From contig CAKZYI010000106.1 in assembly GCA_937884735.1 (NCBI GenBank), forward strand, positions 1 through 11,603: DNA of 11,603 nt. The letters are read 5' to 3'. Source of the stretch: an uncultured Pleurocapsa sp. Its GTDB lineage: Bacteria; Cyanobacteriota; Cyanobacteriia; Cyanobacteriales; Xenococcaceae. A program made the position numbers and the translations under genes. A model generated the notes under the pieces. That model ran no database searches. It was not told the DNA's origin and saw only the letters and a list, made by a program, of their open reading frames with translations. This document shows positions 5,930 through 11,603 of this stretch, piece after piece; the first letter of the stretch is position 1; each line of letters begins with the position of its first letter.

Positions 5930-7522
5930 TCAGTCATCAATATAACTATTCCAAGTTTTAATCTGCAGTTGAGGAATTAATGCCTGATTTACTTTAGTTT
6001 TACTGTTTTCAACTGTATTATTTTGTGGAAATGCTGCTAAAACTTTGGGTGGACTAAACTCTTCTACGGCTCTTTGAGCTAAGACAAGATTAACCTCTCC
6101 ATTATTAGTTAAAGCTAAGAATGTACCCATAGATTCAATCCCCGCTTCATCCAAAACTTCAGGGACTAAGGCACTACCCTGGAACACGGTTAAATTGTCT
6201 GCTTCTGCTTTTTTACAGGCTTCTGGGTCAGTATCAATCATTACTACTGATTCCCCCAACTGCTGAAACAGACGACCCATAAAACGTCCTAGAGCATCAC
6301 AGCCAATAATTACTGCTCCTTTGGCATCGCTTGAGGTGATTTGTAACCAACCTGCCACCCACCGTGCGGTTAAACCCTGGAAAAATACTGTCATCAAAAT
6401 AGTTAAAAATACGAGGGCTTTGATAGCATCTCCACCATTGATGCCCTTTTCTGTAAGTAAAATAGCAAACAAGGAAGCGACAGATGCGGACACAATACCT
6501 TTTGGAGCAATCCAAGCCAAAAATATCTTTTGCCGCCAATTCATGTTGCTATTCCAAGTGCAAACAGCAATACTAATGGGTCTGACAATGACCATCAGTA
6601 CCAAAACGGCTAAAACACTACCCCAACCTAAAGCAAAAACACTATCAATAGAAAGATCTGCTGCCAAGAGAATAAATAGAACAGAAACACATAAAACGGT
6701 TAGCTGACCTTTGAATCTTTTCAAAAGCCGTTCTTCAGGAATAGCAGAAGCTTTAAGAACAATCCCTGCAATTACCGTCGCCATCAAACCTGATTCACTA
6801 CGCAAACTTTGAGATAAACCAAATAGTCCCCATACGGCAGCCAAAACAACTAAATTTTTGAGTTCTTCTGAAAGCTCATTGGCTTTTTTAAGAAATAAAC
6901 CTAATAACCAACCACCTAATCCTCCAACTACTGCGCCTATTCCTAGACGCAATACTAAGCCGCTCATGATATCTAAAGGTGCAGCGTTGGTGTTTAAAAT
7001 GGTATTAAGTACTACCACCGCCAGAATTGCTCCTACAGGGTCAATTAGTACTCCCTCTCCTTCCAAGAGGGTTGCTACTTGACGATCTACCCTTACTTGT
7101 TTGAGCAGTGGTCCAATAACCGTCGGACCAGTTACCACAACTAAAGAAGCATACAGGAAGGCGATAGACCAAGGAAATTCGGCTAGCCAATGAGCTGCCA
7201 TGCCTCCACCCACCAAGGTAATTAGGGTTCCTATGGTTACGAGGTTTCTTAAACTTCCCGATACTTTGCCTAATTCCCTTAACTCCAGGTTTAGTCCGCC
7301 TTCAAAAAGAATAATGGCAACAGAAAGGGCGACCAAAACTTCTAATCCCACACCCAAGTTGTGAGGATGAAGTATGTTTAAAGAGTCTGCGCCTAGGAAG
7401 ATGCCAAACAGTAGCAGGAAAACAATACTAGGGACTTGGAAATATTCTGCTACCACCTGTGCGCTAATACCCGCAAGAACGGCGATAACTATTTGTAGAG
7501 TAATTTCAAAAGATCCTTCCAT
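5930..7522 (-). CDS. CPA1-type Na+(K+)/H+ antiporter with RCK_N domain, ends early at TGA
   Basis: This membrane protein exchanges cations for protons. Residues 5-385 hold about twelve hydrophobic segments with family motifs: ILFEGGLNL near 71, GPTVIGPLL near 131, EGEGVLIDPVGAILA near 153 with the ion-binding Asp, and WIAPKGIVSASVASLFA near 337. From residue 402 there is a Rossmann-like TrkA-N/RCK domain (GAVIIGCDALGRFMG, VVMIDTD) that senses nucleotides or ions. The ATG at 7522 gives a proper first membrane helix, although no ribosome site is clear. The frame stops at TGA 5930-5932 after KTWNSYIDD, then continues in frame with the expected C-terminal region. The truncated form keeps the transport domain and nucleotide fold and could still work. 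Whether it carries Na+ or K+ cannot be told. A 418-bp spacer separates it from the divergent GT39 gene. Confidence 0.9.
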   Translation of the reverse strand: MEGSFEITLQIVIAVLAGISAQVVAEYFQVPSIVFLLLFGIFLGADSLNILHPHNLGVGLEVLVALSVAIILFEGGLNLELRELGKVSGSLRNLVTIGTLITLVGGGMAAHWLAEFPWSIAFLYASLVVVTGPTVIGPLLKQVRVDRQVATLLEGEGVLIDPVGAILAVVVLNTILNTNAAPLDIMSGLVLRLGIGAVVGGLGGWLLGLFLKKANELSEELKNLVVLAAVWGLFGLSQSLRSESGLMATVIAGIVLKASAIPEERLLKRFKGQLTVLCVSVLFILLAADLSIDSVFALGWGSVLAVLVLMVIVRPISIAVCTWNSNMNWRQKIFLAWIAPKGIVSASVASLFAILLTEKGINGGDAIKALVFLTILMTVFFQGLTARWVAGWLQITSSDAKGAVIIGCDALGRFMGRLFQQLGESVVMIDTDPEACKKAEADNLTVFQGSALVPEVLDEAGIESMGTFLALTNNGEVNLVLAQRAVEEFSPPKVLAAFPQNNTVENSKTKVNQALIPQLQIKTWNSYIDD

Positions 7523-7940
7523 GAGCTGTATAAAAAGTTAGCATTCTCGCGCAGATTGACAGTTGAATACAAAGAAAATGAACTTTTCAAATTCTTTAAC
7601 TTTTTCAATAGTCAACTTGTTCTATTAGATCTGTTTACTGAGATAAATTAATTTGATTTTGCAATCAAACAGACTAAATAATTAAAATTATTAAACTACG
7701 TTGTAAGTGTTTTCTTTGGTCATATTTTACCATTTGAGTAAAAACAAAAATTGGTTCTTACTCTAGCTCAGACTATCCTGCTCGTAACAGAAAGAGATAG
7801 ACTAATGAAGATAAATATGTTTGTTGTAAAAACCCAAAGACAAGTATAAATGCTGTAAAAAAAGCATTTTTAAATATTTGTATTCTTATTAATCATAATC
7901 AATAACACCAAAAATTTTTACTTTCAATTTGTCTTAGCTT
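7523..7940. other. Divergent spacer between antiporter and GT39 genes
   Basis: This AT-rich stretch of 418 bp must hold the promoters of both flanking genes. It contains three short inverted repeats: TTTGATT/AATCAAA (7652-7658 and 7663-7669, with a GCAA loop when read on the minus strand), AATAATT/AATTATT (7677-7692), and AAATGC/GCATTT (7848-7853 and 7864-7869). I find no ORF, tRNA or confident promoter. Confidence 0.5.
7652..7669 (-). other. Short hairpin with GNRA-type loop in antiporter leader region
   Basis: On the minus strand seven pairs (TTTGATT with AATCAAA) close a GCAA tetraloop, followed by TTAATTTATC. It lies 130 bases upstream of the antiporter start. It may be a leader hairpin, or a weak terminator against incoming transcription. 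Confidence 0.3.
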
Positions 7941-9578
7941 ATGTCATCCCATCCTACCTCTATCTGGAGACGCTCACCGAATAAACTACGCCAAAGCGAG
8001 ATTTGGCTAGAGTGCTTTTATTTTACTAGTCTATTTCTAGCGGCGTTGATTTTATTTTTGGTTAATCTAGGCGAGTTGCCTTTGTTAGATTTGAATGAAG
8101 GGGTAGTGGCACAAGTAGCTAGAGAAATTTATCAACAATCAGATCGTCTTTCTAGCTGGATTTTTCCGACTTTATGGGGTGAACCATACTTAGCTCAACC
8201 ACCGTTGGTACAATGTTTAATCGCGATCGCCTATAAGGTAGGGGGGGTCAATGAATTTACGACTCGTTTGCCTGGAGCTTTACTAGGCGCAATGTCTGTG
8301 ATTTTGGTTTATAACATCGGACGAGAAATTTTCATCGCTCGTTTTCCTGCTTTGTGCTCTGCATTAATCTATCTGACTTGTTTGCCGATTGTGCGCTTTA
8401 GTCGTTTGGCCATGTCTGATGGTCCTTTGCTTTGTTTTGAGTTGATGGCTATTTGGGCAGTTTTGCGATCGCGACGGGATCTTAGATGGTCGTTAGTTGC
8501 AGGAATCAGTTTAGGATTGATGAGTTTGACCAGAGGAATTGTTACCCTGCAAATCTTAATCGTGATTGTAGGATTTTTGCTTTGGGATACACCTCGCCTG
8601 TTGACTTCTCCTTATTTTTTAGGAGGATTTTTGTTGGGGGTAATCCCAGGAATAGGATGGTATGGGGCTCAATGGCTACATTATTATGAACTCAACAGTT
8701 TTCAAGATTTTGTCAGTCTGTTTGTAGGTCAAAGATCTACTGCTGAGTTGAAATTTTTTGCCTCCCTTCAGTATTACTTGAACCAAAGCCTACAGTATAT
8801 TTTTCCCTGGACTATAGTTATGTTCGCTGGTTTGAAGTTAGCAAACCGCAATGTTCATTGGGGATGGGGAAAACTAATTATGGTTTGGGTTGGAGTTTAT
8901 TTAACTACAATTTTGTTGGCTTTCAATGAAAATTCCTGGTCAATTTTACCTTTATATCCAGGTTTAGCTTTGGCAGGAGGGAGGCAATTAGACTTAATTC
9001 GCAATTTGCCCAGCTATATAGATTATCCTCAGGTTTGGACTTATAGTTTTGCTTTGATGGCTGCTGTTGCAGCATTTGCAGGGTTACACTGGGGAATTCG
9101 CGACTATATTGATTTTTATCTACCATTCATCTGTGGTTCATTGGCTATTACTTTCGCCGCGACAGCTATTACCATTGCTCAACAGGAAAAACAATTTATT
9201 CCTCTGTTATTTTGGGGTCTTTTTGTTTCTATGTTTCTTTTGATTATCTCTCCACATTGGATTTGGGAATTAAACGCTGTAGAACCAGTCAAACCCATTG
9301 CCGAACTTATTAGAAAGCACACCCCAAAAAGACAAATAATATATACTTCTATGTCTGAAAAGCGACCTAGCTTAGATTTTTATAGCGATCGTCAAATCGT
9401 CACCCAAAAAGCTGCTGATTTAAAAAATCATTGGCAAGAGGATCCCAAACACAATCTTGATGTTTATTTATTGCTAGATTTAGCAACTATCAAAAAATTA
9501 AATATTCCTGCGGACATGATTACTCCCAGCTCCCCGTCCAAATCTCTTAATTGGATGTTGGCTATCAAAAAATCTTAG
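7941..9578 (+). CDS. GT39/ArnT-like integral membrane glycosyltransferase
   Basis: This 545-residue protein belongs to the GT-C fold group that moves a sugar from a polyprenyl-phosphate carrier to a lipid, glycan or protein at the outer face of the plasma membrane. After an N-terminal cytoplasmic stretch, a first membrane helix (about 25-43) leads to the acidic loop motif LLDLNEG (Asp50, Glu53; the equivalent of DE in ArnT/PMT) and VAREIYQ. Next are FPTLWGEPYLAQPPL (75-89, canonical GEPYxxKPP with Lys replaced by Gln), FTTRLPGAL (106-114) and FSRLAMSDGPL (153-163). About ten further hydrophobic spans follow, then a soluble C-terminal region (about 435-545; IIYTSMSEKRPSLDFYSDRQ). The acceptor is unknown. 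ATG 7941 is the first start and needs no extension; no ribosome site is evident. It stands alone and is divergent from the antiporter. Confidence 0.87.
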   Translation: MSSHPTSIWRRSPNKLRQSEIWLECFYFTSLFLAALILFLVNLGELPLLDLNEGVVAQVAREIYQQSDRLSSWIFPTLWGEPYLAQPPLVQCLIAIAYKVGGVNEFTTRLPGALLGAMSVILVYNIGREIFIARFPALCSALIYLTCLPIVRFSRLAMSDGPLLCFELMAIWAVLRSRRDLRWSLVAGISLGLMSLTRGIVTLQILIVIVGFLLWDTPRLLTSPYFLGGFLLGVIPGIGWYGAQWLHYYELNSFQDFVSLFVGQRSTAELKFFASLQYYLNQSLQYIFPWTIVMFAGLKLANRNVHWGWGKLIMVWVGVYLTTILLAFNENSWSILPLYPGLALAGGRQLDLIRNLPSYIDYPQVWTYSFALMAAVAAFAGLHWGIRDYIDFYLPFICGSLAITFAATAITIAQQEKQFIPLLFWGLFVSMFLLIISPHWIWELNAVEPVKPIAELIRKHTPKRQIIYTSMSEKRPSLDFYSDRQIVTQKAADLKNHWQEDPKHNLDVYLLLDLATIKKLNIPADMITPSSPSKSLNWMLAIKKS

Positions 9579-9771
9579 TTGCTGAGTGAATTGTATTTTA
9601 ATTCTGCTTGAAAATAGTCAGCTATTTATTCTCAAAAATAATGTTAGTAATAAAATTGAGGACGAACGGTCGATCAACGATCTGTTCCACCGAACTCCTC
9701 TAAAAAAAATTTTAATTTTTAAATAAAAAATATTTATCTGATTGAGTAAATATCCTAAGCTTTATAATTGC
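9579..9771. other. Spacer between convergent GT39 and cyAbrB genes
   Basis: No gene is seen. It holds a small hairpin (AAATAG at 9612-9617, TCAG loop, CTATTT at 9622-9627) 34 bases after the GT39 stop, the larger structured element 9658-9700, and a long A/T tract (9701-9737). Confidence 0.5.
9658..9700. terminator. Nested hairpin element, possible bidirectional terminator
   Basis: GAGGA (9658-9662) pairs with TCCTC (9696-9700). Inside, CGGT pairs with ACCG, and GATC-AAC-GATC forms the tip. It sits between converging genes and is followed by an A/T tract on the plus side (9702-9720) and by AATTTTATT on the minus side. It is the only GC-rich patch in the spacer. A terminator is the simplest reading; a small RNA is the alternative. 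Confidence 0.42.
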
Positions 9772-10158
9772 TTATTCCTCATCTTCTACACCAATTTGAC
9801 GTAAATGAATATGCTTTCTTCCAAGAGTAATTTCAAATTCATCGCCTTGCTTGAGTCCCATTTTTTTGGTGTAAGCAGAACCAATCAATAAGTTACCATT
9901 GGATTGAACACTAATACGATAGCTAGCCGAGCGACCACCTCTACCTTGACCGTTGGAAGTGCTGTCCAATTCAATTCCTTCGGCATCAATTAGTGCATTG
10001 AGGAACTTCATCATGTTGACTCTTTCTACACCATTTTTAGTGACTGTATAATAGCCACATTCTCTGGCTTTTTCCTCTTTTGAGAGATTACCTAGCTCTT
10101 TGACTTTATCGATTAGTGTTGAACCTACTAAAGGTTGTGGTTGGGTTGCTTTTGCCAT
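9772..10158 (-). CDS. cyabrB1: cyAbrB-type transcriptional regulator (cyAbrB1/CalA-like)
   Basis: This 128-residue protein is a cyanobacterial AbrB-like DNA-binding regulator, a family tied to carbon/nitrogen balance, hydrogenase and stress gene control. Residues 10-66 form the cyanobacteria-specific N-terminal part (VGSTLIDKVKELGNLSKEEK, CGYYTVTKNGVERVNMMKFL). Residues 79-121 form the AbrB/SpoVT swapped-hairpin domain (SYRISVQSNGNLLIGSAYTK, GDEFEITLGRKHIHL). Unlike bacillar AbrB, this domain is at the C-terminus, as is normal in cyAbrB. YYTVTKNGVERVNMMKFLNA and the RGGRSASYR loop fit the cyAbrB1/CalA branch better than cyAbrB2, judged from memory. One cysteine (Cys34) lies in the N-terminal part. 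Full length and intact. The divergent Rrf2 gene, another regulator, lies 259 bp away. Confidence 0.93.
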   Translation of the reverse strand: MAKATQPQPLVGSTLIDKVKELGNLSKEEKARECGYYTVTKNGVERVNMMKFLNALIDAEGIELDSTSNGQGRGGRSASYRISVQSNGNLLIGSAYTKKMGLKQGDEFEITLGRKHIHLRQIGVEDEE

Positions 10159-10322
10159 TAACTTGAAACAACTAAAAATTTATTTTGGTTTACAATTTTG
10201 CTTTTAGCTAAAGTAATACAAAGTTTATATATTTTACTTTGCAATCTTTATATAGAACCATATTACACTTATAGAGCATAATTAACTAAATAAAAATTTA
10301 AATTCTAGATATTTAAAGCTAA

Positions 10323-10355
10323 AGTTAGCAAGATAAAAAATTAATTTTGCTAACT
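10323..10355. repeat. Long inverted repeat upstream of the Rrf2 gene, candidate operator
   Basis: AGTTAGCAA (10323-10331) and TTGCTAACT (10347-10355) are perfect reverse complements. Three more pairs (one G-U) extend the stem to 12 around a nine-base A/T loop. It lies 62 bp before the Rrf2 start and directly abuts a TATAAA (10357-10362) that could be a -10. Autoregulation by Rrf2, or control by cyAbrB, is an inference from place and symmetry. Confidence 0.5.
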
Positions 10356-10417
10356 GTATAAAAATATTGAGTTAGATATACAAGTTTTTGTGAGTTCAAC
10401 TTTATTAAATAAAAAAG

Positions 10418-10861
10418 ATGAAGCTAACTACTCGCGGTCATTATAGTGTTAAAGCATTATTAGACCTTAGTTTGCAACCAGGATATAGACCCACATCCGT
10501 AAAAATGATTGCTCAACGACAGGATTTACCTGCACCTTACTTAGAAAAACTATTGATAGAAATGCGTAAGGCTGGTTTAGTCAAATCTATTAGAGGAGCA
10601 AAGGGAGGCTACCAATTAGCATATAAACCAGAACAGATTTCTCTGGGTAAAATTCTGGAAGCAGTAGGAGAAAATATTGAACCTTTACAAAATTACTCTC
10701 CTGATAATAAATTAGCAGAAGATTGGGTTACATTTAGTCTGTGGCAAAGGCTACATCAAAAATTAAAAGAAGCTCTATATAATATCACTTTAGCCGATTT
10801 GTATTACGATGCTCGCAGTTGGCAAGCCTCCCAAGGAGAAGAAAATAATTTTGTCGTTTGA
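10418..10861 (+). CDS. Rrf2-family transcriptional regulator without cysteines
   Basis: This 147-residue protein is a winged-helix repressor of the Rrf2 group. The N-terminal half shows the family pattern clearly: MKLTTRGHYSVKALLDLSLQ (helix 1), SVKMIAQRQDLPAPYLEKLL (helices 2-3, recognition helix), then KAGLVKSIRGAKGGYQLA, the wing. The dimerisation helix follows (about 105-135). IscR, NsrR and RirA bind an iron-sulfur cluster through three cysteines near residues 90-105; this protein has no cysteine at all, so that kind of cluster sensing is excluded. From memory it resembles the cyanobacterial Slr0846 group (ending in YYDARSWQASQGEE). A large inverted repeat 62 bp upstream may be its operator. 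The stop is 11 bases from the start of the GFA gene, so the two are probably cotranscribed. Confidence 0.93.
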   Translation: MKLTTRGHYSVKALLDLSLQPGYRPTSVKMIAQRQDLPAPYLEKLLIEMRKAGLVKSIRGAKGGYQLAYKPEQISLGKILEAVGENIEPLQNYSPDNKLAEDWVTFSLWQRLHQKLKEALYNITLADLYYDARSWQASQGEENNFVV

Positions 10862-10872
10862 GGGGAAAACTA

Positions 10873-11262
10873 ATGAATGAATTAATCAAACCTTCTATTT
10901 ATCAAGGAGGTTGTCATTGTGGGACAGTTCGGTTTCAAGTATTAATCGATCGCGATATAGTGTATGACTGTAACTGTTCTATTTGCCGCAAAAAGGGATT
11001 TTTGCATTTGATTGTTCCTCCCGAAAATTTTACCCTACTTCAAGGTCGAGACAATTTAACTTCTTATAGGTTCAACACCAAAATAGCAGAGCATACTTTT
11101 TGCTCAATTTGTGGCATCCATTCTTTTTATCGCCCTTGTTCTCATCCTGATATGATTGATGTCAATATTCGTACTTTGAATCGAGATATAATTAGCAGTT
11201 TTAAAGTTCAACCTTTTGATGGTCGAAACTGGGAAAATAATATAAACAAAATTCAAAATTAA
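10873..11262 (+). CDS. GFA-family zinc protein (GFA/CENP-V-type domain)
   Basis: This 129-residue protein has the glutathione-dependent formaldehyde-activating enzyme (GFA) fold, a small zinc-binding beta structure. Cysteines fall in the family pattern: GGCHCG (Cys14, Cys16) with CSICG (Cys77, Cys80) for the structural zinc, and CNCSIC (Cys33, Cys35, Cys38) for the second zinc. GIHSFYRP follows as usual. Most GFA-domain proteins have no proven substrate, so formaldehyde activity should not be assumed. The frame could start at a TTG at 10858 overlapping the Rrf2 stop. I prefer ATG 10873 because AGGGG (10861-10865) lies seven bases upstream and overlaps that stop, a typical coupled arrangement. 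Regulation together with, or by, the Rrf2 gene is inferred. Confidence 0.9.
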   Translation: MNELIKPSIYQGGCHCGTVRFQVLIDRDIVYDCNCSICRKKGFLHLIVPPENFTLLQGRDNLTSYRFNTKIAEHTFCSICGIHSFYRPCSHPDMIDVNIRTLNRDIISSFKVQPFDGRNWENNINKIQN

Positions 11263-11331
11263 TAGTTAGTTATATCCGATATTAACTGTCAACTTTACTC
11301 TCATCATTTGGCAATTATTTTCTTCTCCACA

Positions 11332-11603
11332 GTGTCAATTTCTCCTTCGGCTTTAGTTTTGTTGTTAGCAGCAATAGAAGATTATGTAATCGGCGATCCC
11401 TGGGGATGGCTTCACCCAGTACAGGTAATGGGCTGGCTAATTCAAAGATATACAGACATAGCCCTTAAACTACTCCCTTCTCGATGGTTGCGTCGTGCCT
11501 CTGGAATATTCTTAGGCTTGGTCTTAATTGCTGGTAGCGGGACTCTGGGCTGGCTTATTGTAAATATCTCCAAAACTATTTATCCCATTCTTGGACACAC
11601 AGT
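11332..11603 (+). CDS. cobD: Adenosylcobinamide-phosphate synthase CobD/CbiB, N-terminal part
   Basis: The 90 visible codons run off the edge. They match the start of CobD/CbiB, the membrane enzyme that attaches aminopropanol (or its phosphate) to adenosylcobyric acid in late cobalamin (or pseudocobalamin) synthesis. Seen: a hydrophobic first span (SALVLLLAAI), the family motif EDYVIGDPWGWLHPVQVMGW with its GDP and HPV signatures, then a second span (IFLGLVLIAGSGTLGWLIV). The start is GTG at 11332, which puts the first helix right at the N-terminus as in homologs; an in-frame TTG at 11308 is a poorer option. No ribosome site is clear. It follows the GFA gene by 69 bp, which holds a small imperfect palindrome (11268-11287). 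Whether it shares the GFA transcript is open. Confidence 0.88.
   Translation, partial: MSISPSALVLLLAAIEDYVIGDPWGWLHPVQVMGWLIQRYTDIALKLLPSRWLRRASGIFLGLVLIAGSGTLGWLIVNISKTIYPILGHT

Noticed and set aside
6321..6707. 128-codon plus-strand frame opposite the antiporter
   Set aside because: It is a shadow of a conserved membrane-protein gene on the other strand; its composition is that of an antisense translation.
7556..7561. Perfect TTGACA on the plus strand as a -35 box
   Set aside because: No -10-like hexamer follows at 16-18 bp and the next plus-strand gene is almost 400 bp away.
10858..10872. TTG start of the GFA gene overlapping the Rrf2 stop
   Set aside because: ATG 10873 has a well-spaced AGGGG; the TTG has none.

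Overview
The window looks like chromosomal DNA of an AT-rich cyanobacterium. Three things point there: eight copies of the cyanobacterial HIP1 octamer GCGATCGC, a cyAbrB-type regulator (a family limited to cyanobacteria), and several proteins that read as conserved cyanobacterial families (a Zam-type RNB protein, a small conserved acidic protein, a 40-residue protein resembling NDH-1 subunit NdhP). I see no insertion sequence, phage module, CRISPR array, rRNA or tRNA. The strain cannot be named from the sequence.

Layout. Positions 1-1341 (minus) hold a Zam-type RNB-family gene whose frame is cut by a TAG at 667-669 and then stays open to the window edge. A 756-bp non-coding stretch with several inverted repeats follows (1342-2097). 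Next come two plus-strand genes: an unrecognised 298-residue protein with conserved-looking ends and a long polar linker (2098-2994), and a 103-residue conserved cyanobacterial protein (3167-3478). They face a minus-strand run made of a beta-CASP metallo-beta-lactamase nuclease (3497-5146), a 40-residue membrane protein not covered by longer ORFs (5356-5478), and a CPA1-type cation/proton antiporter with an RCK domain (5930-7522). The conserved tail of the antiporter (5600-5929) is separated from it by one in-frame TGA. After a 418-bp divergent spacer comes a GT39/ArnT-like membrane glycosyltransferase (7941-9578, plus), then cyAbrB (9772-10158, minus), an Rrf2-type regulator (10418-10861, plus) tightly followed by a GFA-type zinc enzyme (10873-11262), and the start of cobD/cbiB (11332 to the edge).

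How the genes relate. Apart from the Rrf2-GFA pair, which is spaced like an operon, these look like independently transcribed housekeeping, membrane and regulatory genes in a loosely packed genome. The most notable feature is two genes (Zam-type and antiporter), about 5.3 kb apart, that each carry a single in-frame stop with otherwise intact reading frame on both sides. This may reflect early gene decay, base errors in the assembly, or stop readthrough. The sequence alone cannot decide between them.
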